A stretch of DNA of 64,000 nucleotides from an uncultured Verrucomicrobiota bacterium. GTDB lineage: Bacteria > Verrucomicrobiota > Verrucomicrobiia > Verrucomicrobiales > Verrucomicrobiaceae. Positions 15,831-24,076 of the stretch are shown here, piece after piece; within the stretch, counting starts at the first letter, position 1, and every line of letters begins with the position of its first letter. The stretch spans positions 1-64,000 of the forward strand of contig CAILZI010000181.1 of NCBI GenBank assembly GCA_903838675.1. Reading direction: 5' to 3'. Made by a program: the position numbers and the translations under genes. The notes under the pieces are model-generated. The model worked only from the letters and a program-made list of their open reading frames with translations. It was not told where the DNA came from and ran no database searches.

Positions 15831-17041
15831 TGTTCGCCTATCAAGCATTGTCTGCCGATGGCACCGTCAAATCCGGCTCAATCGAAGCCGCCGACCGCGG
15901 CGATGCTTTGCGCCAATTAGCCCGGCGCGGACTGCAGGCCCGCTCCATCCAGTCCCAAACCACCGAAGTTGCGAAATCCGACACACCTAAAAGCGACTCT
16001 GTCCTCTCCCTTTCAAAGACCGACGTCATCCGTTTCACCGAAGACATGGGCGATCTCCTCGCCTCCGGCCTGCAAGTCGAGCAAGCCCTGCAGGCCATGG
16101 AAAACCGCAGCGCCTCCAAACTCGGCACGTTGGCGACGCGCGTCCGTGCGCTTGTACGCGATGGCGTGCCACTCTCTGCAGCCTTGAAGCAGGCCTCACC
16201 CGCCTTCGACGACCTCTACTGCAACATGATCGCCGCCGGTGAAAACAGCGGTGCCCTCGATGACATCATGGATCGCCAGGCCCGCCACCTCCGCCTCATG
16301 GAAGCCGTCCAGGCCAAGGTCGTCGGTGCACTCATTTACCCAGCCTTTCTCATCAGTGCCGGTGGTGCGCTTGCACTCGTCATGGTGACCTACCTTTTGC
16401 CAAAACTTGCCTCCCTCCTCACCGGCTCCGGCAAAGAGCCGCCCTTCATGATCAAGGTCAGCCTCGCGCTTTCCGACTTTCTAAAAAACTACTGGTGGGC
16501 GCTCGGCATTGCATTGGGCTGCACCATCATGCTTCTCTTTGCGCTGCGCAAAACCCCCGCCTTTCAGTCCTGGTGGCACAAGCTCTTGATCGGCATGCCC
16601 GGCATCCGCGACATCACCCGCGCACGCTTTGAGCTGCAGTTCTTTGAAACCCTCGGCAGCCTGCTGCGCGGCGGTGTGCCCTTGCTGCATGCCTTGGAAC
16701 TCGTGCGCCGTGCCGTCACCAACCTGCACATCAAGCATTCCCTCACCCAGGCCGAGGCTCTTGTGCAAGAAGGTGCATCTTTGAGTCATGCGATGAAAAA
16801 GACCCACGCCCTCGACTCCCAGGCCATCGACGTCATCCGCATCGGCGAAGACACCGGCCACCTCGCCGAGGTGCTCGGTAAAGCAGCCACACGCATGGAC
16901 ACGCAGCTCACCCGCACCATTGAGCGCGTCACCGCCCTCATCCAGCCCTGCCTCCTTCTCCTCATGGCCGCCCTCGTCGGCACCCTCGTCTACACCATGG
17001 TGAACATCGTCTTCTCAACTCTCAGCCAGCTTCGTCATTAA
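15827..17041 (+). CDS. gspF: Type II secretion inner-membrane protein GspF
   Basis: 404 residues, the usual GspF length. It starts MMFAYQALSADGTVKSGSIE, the typical opening of the family. Two T2SSF repeats are visible: VIRFTEDMGDLLASGLQVEQ (~66-85) and FELQFFETLGSLLRGGVPLL (~267-286). Three membrane segments lie near 165-190, 215-240 and 375-400. The protein is the polytopic platform that contacts GspE. The open frame continues upstream inside gspE, but the ATG overlapping the gspE stop is the natural start. Confidence 0.92.
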   Translation: MMFAYQALSADGTVKSGSIEAADRGDALRQLARRGLQARSIQSQTTEVAKSDTPKSDSVLSLSKTDVIRFTEDMGDLLASGLQVEQALQAMENRSASKLGTLATRVRALVRDGVPLSAALKQASPAFDDLYCNMIAAGENSGALDDIMDRQARHLRLMEAVQAKVVGALIYPAFLISAGGALALVMVTYLLPKLASLLTGSGKEPPFMIKVSLALSDFLKNYWWALGIALGCTIMLLFALRKTPAFQSWWHKLLIGMPGIRDITRARFELQFFETLGSLLRGGVPLLHALELVRRAVTNLHIKHSLTQAEALVQEGASLSHAMKKTHALDSQAIDVIRIGEDTGHLAEVLGKAATRMDTQLTRTIERVTALIQPCLLLLMAALVGTLVYTMVNIVFSTLSQLRH

Positions 17042-17046
17042 TCCTC

Positions 17047-17478
17047 ATGAAACAACTCCGCTCCACCTCATTCCACTCCAAGGCCTTCACTCTCCTCGAA
17101 ATGATGGTCGTCCTTCTCATCATCGCCCTCATCCTCGGCACCGTGGCCTTCATGGTGCAGGGCATCCAGGGCGATGCCGAACACGTCACCACCGGCGCGA
17201 AGATCAAAAGTCTCGAAGTCGCCCTCACCTCCTACAAGATCAGCAACCTCACCTACCCCACGCAGGAACAAGGACTGGAGGCACTGGTGTCGCGCCCAAC
17301 TGCAGAACCCAAGCCCCGCCGCTGGACCCAGCTCGCCAAACCTGAAGGCATCCTGGACCCCTGGGGTCACAAGCTGGTCTATCGCAACCCCGGCAAGCAC
17401 AACGCAGGCGGCTACGATGTCCTCTCTCTCGGCGCGGACGGTTTGGAGAATACCGACGATGATATTGGCAACTGGTAG
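17047..17478 (+). CDS. gspG: Major pseudopilin GspG
   Basis: 143 residues. The prepilin leader ends in SKAFTLLEMMVVLLIIALIL, with mature Phe and Glu at +5. The GspG C-terminus is present: YPTQEQGLEALV, DPWGHKLVYRNPG, and YDVLSLGADGLENTDDDIGN with the calcium-binding Asp/Asn loop. It polymerises into the pseudopilus after cleavage by a prepilin peptidase, which is not in this window. It starts 5 bases after gspF. Confidence 0.94.
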   Translation: MKQLRSTSFHSKAFTLLEMMVVLLIIALILGTVAFMVQGIQGDAEHVTTGAKIKSLEVALTSYKISNLTYPTQEQGLEALVSRPTAEPKPRRWTQLAKPEGILDPWGHKLVYRNPGKHNAGGYDVLSLGADGLENTDDDIGNW

Positions 17479-17482
17479 CAAA

Positions 17483-17881
17483 ATGAAGGCGTTCACGCTG
17501 CTTGAGATGATCGTGGTGCTCGCCATCGCGGCACTCATCATCGGCATCGGCGCAGGAGCCGTGCAGAAGCTCACCGAAGAGCACGAACTGCTGAAGGTGG
17601 CCCATGATGCTGAGCGCGTGCTGATGCAGGCCATGACACGCACACTCACTACGGTGCAACCTCAGGTGGTGGATCTCACCAGCCTGAGCCAGGGCAGAAA
17701 GCTCACCGTTCGCCATGCCGGCAGCGATATATTCGTTTCCACCACCAACCAGCATCTGCGGCTACGACCCGGCGGCCTTTGTGAACCCCTGACACTGCGC
17801 TGGCAAAACAGTGCATCGTCGGTCAGTGCAACGCTCGATCCACTGACCGCAGGGTTCAATGAACTGGAGGAAAGTCCATGA
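17483..17881 (+). CDS. Minor pseudopilin, GspH-like by position
   Basis: 132 residues beginning MKAFTLLEMIVVLAIAALII, a prepilin signal with almost no leader (only Met-Lys-Ala before Phe). The remainder is a small soluble domain (LTVRHAGSDIFVSTTNQHLR and so on). The place after gspG suggests GspH, but sequence alone cannot settle which minor pilin it is. The open frame continues upstream inside gspG as a shadow. The stop overlaps the next start by 4 bases. Confidence 0.75.
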   Translation: MKAFTLLEMIVVLAIAALIIGIGAGAVQKLTEEHELLKVAHDAERVLMQAMTRTLTTVQPQVVDLTSLSQGRKLTVRHAGSDIFVSTTNQHLRLRPGGLCEPLTLRWQNSASSVSATLDPLTAGFNELEESP

Positions 17882-18255
17882 AACGCCAAGGGTTCACGCT
17901 GCTGGAGACGCTGCTGGCAATGATGGTGTTCAGCATGGCCGTAGTAGCACTCGTAGAAGCCGTGCATCAACTCGGCGAACACACCATGCTGCGCCGTCAT
18001 GAAGCTGCTGTGCAGGAGCGCATGCGGTCGCTCCTGGTGGAACACACGCGCATGCCGGATGCCATTGAGGAAGTGAAACTGCAGGAGCGTGACGTGAGCT
18101 ACACCGTGACGCACACACCTTTGGAACTCAAAGACCGCGAAGGAAATCCGGTGCCGGGAATGTTTGAAGTGCGTGTGACCGCTGCTTGGCAGGAAGGACG
18201 GACGCAGCAGCAGGCCAGCGCTGAAACCTGGGTATATCCCCCGCTCTTCCGCTGA
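17878..18255 (+). CDS. gspI: Minor pseudopilin, GspI-like
   Basis: 125 residues beginning MKRQGFTLLETLLAMMVFSM, a class III prepilin signal with Glu at +5. Length and the pattern 'GFTLLE-LLAM-VFSMA' fit GspI, and gene order agrees. Overlaps both neighbours (ATGA at 17878; shared base at 18255), so the pilin genes are tightly coupled. Confidence 0.72.
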   Translation: MKRQGFTLLETLLAMMVFSMAVVALVEAVHQLGEHTMLRRHEAAVQERMRSLLVEHTRMPDAIEEVKLQERDVSYTVTHTPLELKDREGNPVPGMFEVRVTAAWQEGRTQQQASAETWVYPPLFR

Positions 18256-18866
18256 TGAAAGCGCTGCACCGTCATGCACCGAGAGCACCTGCGTTCACCC
18301 TGCTGGAAGTGATCATCGTGCTGGCGATCACCGCGATGATGCTGGGCGGTGGCTATTCCCTGGCGCAAGGCACGCTGAGTCTGGCGGATGATTTGCGACG
18401 CGCGGAGCGTCGTGACGCACGCATGCAGGCGTTTACCACGTTTTGCGAACATCTGCTGGCCGAACTGCCCGCGACCGCGATGCTGAATCTAAAAACGACT
18501 CAAGAGCGGGGCCAGTACCTGACCCGGCTGGAGCTGGAGCATGTGCGCTCTCCCTTTGATGAAGAACTGGACTGCCGGGTGACCTTGTTCACCGAAGTCC
18601 AGCCCGGCGGCGGGCTGCGCCTGATGCTGACATGTCATTCTGCTGCAAACGATAGCAGCGTGGTGCTGTTTGAAGAACTGGCGCAGTGCGAATGGCGGGT
18701 GCTGCAACCGACCACGCAGCAGTGGGTCCCATTTTGGGCAGAGGACAATCCCGGTGGATCGCACCCGAAACTGATGAAGCTCAGATTGATTCATGCAGGT
18801 GGTGATCCGACTGAGCAGGTGTTTTGGGTCGTTCCGACGCAGGCCATCACGCAAATAACGCGGTAA
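18255..18866 (+). CDS. Minor pseudopilin, GspJ-like by position
   Basis: 203 residues with a prepilin signal (APAFTLLEVIIVLAITAMML). The leader is longer, about 13 residues. The soluble domain is bigger than in the other three pilins, as for GspJ, with three Cys at ~68, ~118 and ~140. It ends the type II operon. No secretin GspD, nor GspC, K, L or M, is in the window, so the rest of the system must be elsewhere or is reduced. Confidence 0.68.
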   Translation: MKALHRHAPRAPAFTLLEVIIVLAITAMMLGGGYSLAQGTLSLADDLRRAERRDARMQAFTTFCEHLLAELPATAMLNLKTTQERGQYLTRLELEHVRSPFDEELDCRVTLFTEVQPGGGLRLMLTCHSAANDSSVVLFEELAQCEWRVLQPTTQQWVPFWAEDNPGGSHPKLMKLRLIHAGGDPTEQVFWVVPTQAITQITR

Positions 18867-18925
18867 GAACGGGTGGGAGCAGAAGACCCGGTTAAGCTGT
18901 TGCTGATTGACTCAAGCGTGGCAAT

Positions 18926-18965
18926 TCGACTAAGATTTTCTTAAATCGAGACTTTCGACTTAAGA
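18926..18965 (+). promoter_or_regulatory. Palindromic operator-like site before the POTRA-parvulin gene
   Basis: CTTAAATCGA (18941-18950) and TCGACTTAAG (18956-18965) form a 10-bp inverted repeat with one mismatch and a 5-base spacer. A third half-site, TTCGACTAAGA, lies at 18926-18936. The region is AT-rich and sits 15-55 bases before the start codon, as expected for a promoter/operator. A five-codon reading frame (18967-18984) has its stop overlapping the gene's ATG. Confidence 0.45.
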
Positions 18966-18980
18966 CATGACTTCTCCCGC

Positions 18981-21900
18981 ATGAAAAAGCACACCGCTCT
19001 CATCCTTTGCCTGCTGCTGCTGCAATTGTTTTTCTCCGGTACCCTCCGTGGCGCTGATGCGGCCAGGGTGGGCGTGCTGGGCAGCGCGAGTCATCTGGTG
19101 TTTGAGGGAAACAAGACTTTCTCCGCCGAGCAGCTTTACCACGGCCTGCGCACGCACGGGGACTGGCTGCTGGCGGCGCACCCGGAGGCCCCGCTGGCGG
19201 ATTATGAGCAGGCCACCCGGGCGGCCCTGCTGCGCGGCTACCAGCGCGCGGGGTTCCCGCAGGTGCAGATCACCCAGACTCGCTGGCTGGCAGATCCGCA
19301 GCGGCTGCTCTGCGTCATCGTGGAAGGCGTGCGCTACATGGCGGGTCCGGTCACTGTGACGGGGGCGCAGACCGTACCGGCGGCGCAGATCATCGCAAAA
19401 CTGACCACCAAGGAGAAGAAACCGGCGGATCATTTCACCAAGAAGGACAAGTCCGAGGAGCAGGCCTTGCCATCCAATCTGGCGGTCGTGTCAGAGACGA
19501 AGGCACCGGGCCTCTCGCTCAAGACCAAGGCGCAAGTGACTCCAGAGTCAGAGTCAAAGAACATCGCCTGGGAGATCGGCAAGCCCGCCGCACTGGATGC
19601 GCGCCGCCCCGCTGATCTGCAGGACATGGTGCTCAAGCAGCTCGCCCAGGCAGGGCGGATGCAGGCCAAGGTGGAGGTCAAAACCGTACTGGATGACACC
19701 GCACATACTGCCGCCCTGCAGGTGAACATTCTCTCGGAGGGACCGGTCGCTATGCTGGCGGGGATCACCTGCACAGGCCTGAAGCGCGACACCGAGGCCG
19801 AGCTGCTGAAGTACCTGGAGCTGGAGAAAGGCCGCCCATTCAAGTCCGGGCAGGTGCAGGAGATCGAGGACCGCCTGCTGCGCAGCGCCCGCTACACCTC
19901 CTACAAGGTCACGACCACTCCGCGCCAGGCAGACCACCCGGAGATGGACCTGAAGCTGGAGCTGGTGGAAATGCCCGAGGCCCCCAAGCTCGGGGAGCCG
20001 CTGAATGCCACGTGTGAAGCCCTGCTGAAGGCGCGGGACTGGATCAATGACCTCGTGCGCACGGGCAGCGAGGACCTGGTGATCACGCTGGAAATTCAGC
20101 AGAGCACAGGCCGCCGCGAGGAGCTGGGCATCATCTACAACGCCCAGCGCGGCCTGCAGCTGACTCTGACGTTTTTTGACGATGCCGAGGGCCGGAAGAA
20201 TCCGCGCCGCTACACGCTGCGATATGCACCGGAAGAGCTGACGGCCTTCTGTTCGGCGCATGACGGCACCGCCAAGCAGTGGCTGCGGCAGGCGGTGGGC
20301 AGAGGCTTGATGGCCAATCTGTTCGTGACGATCGACACCGCTGAACCGAAAGACAACCGCACGAGCGGCCTCGTCAATTTTGGCGGGTCATGGAAGATGC
20401 AGGAGGGGAACGGGCTGCTGAACCTTGTCCTGACGATGAAGCCGGCGGCGGCGCTGCTGAACAGCCTGAAGTATGCGGATGAGTGGGAGCACAAGGACGG
20501 CCTGCTGGTGATGAAAACCGAAGCGGCGGATGGACAAGGAAAGTACGGTGCCGTCATCGAAGAGGCCACGGGACGCATACGCGAACTCGGGAACGGCAAG
20601 GGAAGCTGGGACAAGGCGCACAAGGAATTTGCGCGGTTCAACATCACCACTTCAAAAGGGGCGTGGGAAAAGGCCGCGCAGGAGCTGGAGGCGCAGACCG
20701 CCGGGCTGGCAAACAGCCATGAAGCCGGGCAGAACTACGCCTCGTGGGCGGGCTGGCTGACGGCGGGCTTTCTGAACGCTGGCTTTGGCAAGGCTGCCGA
20801 GCTGACACCCGAGGAGGTGGCCCGGCGCACTGCGGCAGCGCGGGACTTCGGGCGCAGCCTAGACATTTCGGCACCGAAGTTTTTCAGCGCCTTCACCAGT
20901 GAAGAGGAGAGCTTTTACGTGCCGGACACGCCGGACAAGCCCCGCACCACCCAGGTCAGCACCACGATGATCGCACAGCTCGGCCTGTCCATCGTGGATA
21001 GCCTGGTGAGCGAAGGCAGCTGGCCCTGGCTGCTGGCACGGGAGGTGTATTACAACACCGTCGGACGGAATGAATACACCGGCCGCATTTTGCAGCAGGT
21101 ACGGCAGGACCCGCAGCTGGGCCCCTTGGGCTGCTACTGCGCCGCCGCGCTGCTGGACTGGACGCTCCCCGCCTCCGCGGGTGAGTTTCGCGATCTCGCA
21201 CTCAGCAAGATGACGGCGGCAGATTTCCGCAATGACTGGGGCCTGCTGGTGCAGAGCTGCACTGCGCGCACGCGCACGGCCGTGGCAGACCTGCTGGAGA
21301 AGGTGCGCGCGAGCGGGCAGAACGCCGAGACCGATCTGCTGCGCGAGGTGTTTGGCGGCGCGGAGGCAGGCACCAAGATACGCTTCAACTCCATCATGGA
21401 GTCCTTTCTGCAGGAGCTCCGCCGTGAACCCGAACGCCCGCTGGCCGCCGCGACGACCTCGGCAATGGACAAGATGTGGGATGAAACCCTCTCCGGCATC
21501 CTGCGCGAGAAGCTCACGCCGAAGGGCGGTGATGGCAAGGCGGTGGATGCGGCACGGGTGGCCGCGATGGTGGGCAGCACGGAGGTCACACGAAAGGAGG
21601 TGACGATAGCTCTGGAGGTGTTCCGCAAAAAGGCCGCCGGTGCCCAATCAGGGGGCACGGAGGCGGAGCTGGAGCAGACCGCGCTCAAGGCCCAGATCGA
21701 GATGGCGCTGCTGTATGCGGCCTTCAAGGCCATGGGCAACACCCTCACGCCCGCGCAACTGGACGAGGACTTGCGGCAGTTCGTCGCCCGCAATTACAAA
21801 GGCAGCCAGCCGCGCTTTTTGCTGCAACTGGCCAAGGAAGGCTACACGCTGGAGGAATATCGCATGATGCGCGAAAAGAACATCGTCGCCCCGCTCATGC

Positions 21901-22442
21901 GGCAGAAGATCCGAGCCATGGCTCCCGAACCCACGGAGCAGGAGATCACCCGGCAGATGGAGAAAAACAACGCCCCGCCGGAGCGGCAGGTGAAGCTGCA
22001 CACGCTCGCGATCCTGAAAAAATCCGGGGACCCGAACGAGGCGCAGCAACGCAAGCTGGCCGACGACCTTCATGCAAAGCTCAAGGAAGGGCAGGACTTT
22101 GAAGCTCTGGCCAAGAAACATTCCGCCGACAGCCGTGCCGCAGATGGCGGTGCCAGGGACTGGATGCCCCCCACCGCGTTCAGTCCCGCGATCTCCGGAG
22201 CGCTCGCCACGATGAAGCCCGGAGACATCAGCGGGGTGGTCGACATCGGCAGCATGTGGATCATCGTCAAACTCGACGAGGAGCGCACGCTGATCAAGAC
22301 CGCTGAGGAAAAGCGGCAGGAAGTCACCGCCGTGCTGAAGCAGCAGAAGACCGCCGAGTTTTATGATGCGTGGCTGAACAATGTGCGAACCAAGATCAAG
22401 GTGCAGATCGTGCCACCGCCAGAGTCCAACCCTGCGAAGTGA
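18981..22442 (+). CDS. Large periplasmic protein joining POTRA-like domains to a SurA/parvulin foldase
   Basis: 1,153 residues. A signal peptide (MKKHTALILCLLLLQLFFSG) is followed by POTRA-like segments. One is HLVFEGNKTFSAEQL at ~36-50, continuing to a VEGVRYMAGPVTVTG junction. Another is near 253-330 (GITCTGLKRDTEAELLKYLE and LELEKGRPFKSGQVQEIEDR), in the style of BamA. A long region of unknown, mostly helical sequence spans ~340-850. Residues ~860-970 look like a SurA N-terminal domain (VAAMVGSTEVTRKEVTIALE). Residues ~1000-1095 are a parvulin isomerase (HTLAILKK, FEALAKKHSADSRAADGG, MKPGDISGVV). No C-terminal barrel is present. Such a protein could capture outer-membrane clients and fold them; this is inference. 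Confidence 0.75.
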   Translation: MKKHTALILCLLLLQLFFSGTLRGADAARVGVLGSASHLVFEGNKTFSAEQLYHGLRTHGDWLLAAHPEAPLADYEQATRAALLRGYQRAGFPQVQITQTRWLADPQRLLCVIVEGVRYMAGPVTVTGAQTVPAAQIIAKLTTKEKKPADHFTKKDKSEEQALPSNLAVVSETKAPGLSLKTKAQVTPESESKNIAWEIGKPAALDARRPADLQDMVLKQLAQAGRMQAKVEVKTVLDDTAHTAALQVNILSEGPVAMLAGITCTGLKRDTEAELLKYLELEKGRPFKSGQVQEIEDRLLRSARYTSYKVTTTPRQADHPEMDLKLELVEMPEAPKLGEPLNATCEALLKARDWINDLVRTGSEDLVITLEIQQSTGRREELGIIYNAQRGLQLTLTFFDDAEGRKNPRRYTLRYAPEELTAFCSAHDGTAKQWLRQAVGRGLMANLFVTIDTAEPKDNRTSGLVNFGGSWKMQEGNGLLNLVLTMKPAAALLNSLKYADEWEHKDGLLVMKTEAADGQGKYGAVIEEATGRIRELGNGKGSWDKAHKEFARFNITTSKGAWEKAAQELEAQTAGLANSHEAGQNYASWAGWLTAGFLNAGFGKAAELTPEEVARRTAAARDFGRSLDISAPKFFSAFTSEEESFYVPDTPDKPRTTQVSTTMIAQLGLSIVDSLVSEGSWPWLLAREVYYNTVGRNEYTGRILQQVRQDPQLGPLGCYCAAALLDWTLPASAGEFRDLALSKMTAADFRNDWGLLVQSCTARTRTAVADLLEKVRASGQNAETDLLREVFGGAEAGTKIRFNSIMESFLQELRREPERPLAAATTSAMDKMWDETLSGILREKLTPKGGDGKAVDAARVAAMVGSTEVTRKEVTIALEVFRKKAAGAQSGGTEAELEQTALKAQIEMALLYAAFKAMGNTLTPAQLDEDLRQFVARNYKGSQPRFLLQLAKEGYTLEEYRMMREKNIVAPLMRQKIRAMAPEPTEQEITRQMEKNNAPPERQVKLHTLAILKKSGDPNEAQQRKLADDLHAKLKEGQDFEALAKKHSADSRAADGGARDWMPPTAFSPAISGALATMKPGDISGVVDIGSMWIIVKLDEERTLIKTAEEKRQEVTAVLKQQKTAEFYDAWLNNVRTKIKVQIVPPPESNPAK

Positions 22443-22510
22443 GCAGGCCGCCCAAGGTCCAGCCGCGCCTGCAGGAATTTCGGCAGCACCGCAGCTGAAG
22501 TGAAAAGAGC

Positions 22511-22548
22511 TTGCGGGTGTGCAACTATTTGGTTATTTAGCCAAATAG
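22511..22548 (+). promoter_or_regulatory. ars operon promoter and ArsR operator
   Basis: A perfect 8-bp inverted repeat (CTATTTGG at 22525-22532, CCAAATAG at 22541-22548) overlaps a candidate -10 box (TATTTA, 22534) placed 17 bases after a candidate -35 box (TTGCGG, 22511). It ends 12 bases before arsR. A dimeric ArsR bound here would block the polymerase, as in other ars operons. Confidence 0.6.
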
Positions 22549-22560
22549 CCAACTTAGACG

Positions 22561-22872
22561 ATGCCAGCAAGCAAGACAGTTTTCAGCAAACGTGCCGCCG
22601 TAATCAAGGCGCTGGCCCACCCTTCCCGCCTCCTCATTGCCGAGGCGCTGATGGAGGGCGAGATGTGCGTGTGTGATCTGAAGGACCTGGTGGGCGCGGA
22701 CATGTCCACCGTCTCCAAGCACCTGAGCATGATGCGTCAGGCCGGGGTGCTGGTCTCGGACAAGCGCGGGCTGAACATCTACTACCGCCTGGCCTGTGAC
22801 TGTCTGGGAGACTTCCTCCGCTGCCTGGACCAGCTCGCGCCAAAGAAGGCCAAAACCAAACCCTGCTGCTAA
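22561..22872 (+). CDS. arsR: ArsR-family metalloregulatory repressor
   Basis: 103 residues with a winged-helix fold: FSKRAAVIKALAHPSRLLIA, then the recognition region DMSTVSKHLSMMRQAGVLVS and a wing (DKRGLNIYYRL). EMCVCDL carries the Cys-x-Cys of the arsenic-sensing site of classic ArsR. Extra cysteines lie in the helical end (CDCLGDFLRCL), and the protein finishes with Lys-Pro-Cys-Cys. It should repress the operon until arsenite binds. It is the first gene after the palindromic operator. Confidence 0.92.
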   Translation: MPASKTVFSKRAAVIKALAHPSRLLIAEALMEGEMCVCDLKDLVGADMSTVSKHLSMMRQAGVLVSDKRGLNIYYRLACDCLGDFLRCLDQLAPKKAKTKPCC

Positions 22873-22885
22873 TCCCCCCCACACC

Positions 22886-23371
22886 ATGAACATCACCGAA
22901 TTTCTCTCCCAACTCAGCGCGCATGCGGAAAAGCCGCTGCTGTTTGTCCTGCCGGATGGCGGCCTCATTCCCGCGCACTATCACATCACCGAAGTGGGCC
23001 ACGTCATGAAAAACTTCATCGACTGCGGCGGCATGCGGCGCACGCTGGAAACCTGCCTGCTGCAAACGTGGGTGCATGATGATGTGGAGCATCGGCTGCT
23101 CGCTGGCAAACTGGCCAGCATTTTTGAACGCGCTGACGATGTGCTGCCGCACCACAACCTTCCCATTGAGATCGAGTATGAAGACGGCGTGGTGGCGCAG
23201 TTTCCAGTGGAGAATGTGGAGGTCATCGATGGCGCGCTGGCGTTTCATCTGGGCCTGAAGCACACGGACTGCCTGGCACGCGGCATCTGCCTGCCAGGCG
23301 AGTGCGCGCCCGCTCCGAAAGCCGCAGCGGCGGCCACCTCCTGCTGCACGCCGGGTTCCAAATGCTGCTGA
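22886..23371 (+). CDS. DUF6428-type protein of ars operons
   Basis: 161 residues, cytoplasmic. It begins MNITEFLSQLSAHAEKPLLF. Conserved features are PAHYHITEVGHVMKNFIDCGG (~29-49), with a His-x-Thr-Glu and an Asp-Cys-Gly, and ETCLLQTWVHDD. I recognise this from memory as the family often annotated DUF6428 next to arsenic genes; the biochemical role is unknown. The C-terminus is Cys-rich (CCTPGSKCC) and may bind arsenite or another thiophilic metal. It starts 13 bases after arsR, and the aquaporin gene begins 8 bases after its stop. Confidence 0.72.
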   Translation: MNITEFLSQLSAHAEKPLLFVLPDGGLIPAHYHITEVGHVMKNFIDCGGMRRTLETCLLQTWVHDDVEHRLLAGKLASIFERADDVLPHHNLPIEIEYEDGVVAQFPVENVEVIDGALAFHLGLKHTDCLARGICLPGECAPAPKAAAAATSCCTPGSKCC

Positions 23372-23379
23372 ATCATTCC

Positions 23380-24060
23380 ATGAAGAAACAACGCCTCGCT
23401 GAATTCCTCGGCACCTTCACGCTCGTCTTTGCGGGCACGGCTGCCATCGTCATCAATGCCGCGAGCCACGGAGCCATCGGCCATGCAGGCATCGCACTTA
23501 CCTTCGGGCTCGTGGTGATGGCGATGATTCACACCTTTGGCGATGTCAGCGGCGCGCATTTCAACCCTGCTGTCACACTTGCCTTTGCGGTGGCCCGGCG
23601 TTTTGCGTGGCGTGATGTGCCGGGCTACCTCGGTGCACAGATCGCAGGAGCGCTGGCCGCCAGCATTCTGCTGGATGGGCTCTATCCGTATGATGCCACG
23701 CTCGGTGCCACGCTGCCTGCGGGATCGGATACGCAGAGCTTTGTGCTGGAACTGGTGCTCACGGCGATTTTGATGATGACGATCTTGAGCGTCTCCACCG
23801 GGGCGAAGGAAAAGGGCATTACTGCAGGCATTACGATTGGCGGCGTGATCGCACTGGAGGCGATGTTTGCCGGACCGGCCTGTGGTGCCTCGATGAATCC
23901 TGCGCGCTCGCTCGCACCTGCGCTGATCTCCGGGCATATGGAGCATCTGTGGCTTTACCTTGTAGCACCTGTGCTAGGCGCGCTGCTGGCTGTGCCGTTG
24001 TGCAAGGGCATGCGTGACAGCGGCTGCTGCGGCGGCGAATGCACCCCCTCCACCAAATGA
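23380..24060 (+). CDS. aqpS: Aquaglyceroporin of the ars operon (AqpS-like arsenite channel)
   Basis: 226 residues of the MIP family with six membrane segments. Both signature loops are present: HFNPAVT (~61-67) and SMNPARS (~172-178). In Sinorhizobium meliloti an ars-operon aquaporin (AqpS) replaces the usual pump and lets arsenite made by ArsC flow out down its gradient. The same arrangement, with no ArsB/Acr3 pump, is seen here. The tail SGCCGGECTPSTK carries three cysteines. Start chosen at MKKQRLAEFLG, since the upstream in-frame extension overlaps the previous gene. Confidence 0.87.
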   Translation: MKKQRLAEFLGTFTLVFAGTAAIVINAASHGAIGHAGIALTFGLVVMAMIHTFGDVSGAHFNPAVTLAFAVARRFAWRDVPGYLGAQIAGALAASILLDGLYPYDATLGATLPAGSDTQSFVLELVLTAILMMTILSVSTGAKEKGITAGITIGGVIALEAMFAGPACGASMNPARSLAPALISGHMEHLWLYLVAPVLGALLAVPLCKGMRDSGCCGGECTPSTK

Positions 24061-24076
24061 CATTATCTCCCATATT

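Noticed and set aside
16000..19000. Replication origin at the composition switch
   Set aside because: No dnaA/dnaN genes and no cluster of DnaA boxes were seen; one box-like TTTTCCACA at about 5575 is far away. Kept only as a skew observation.
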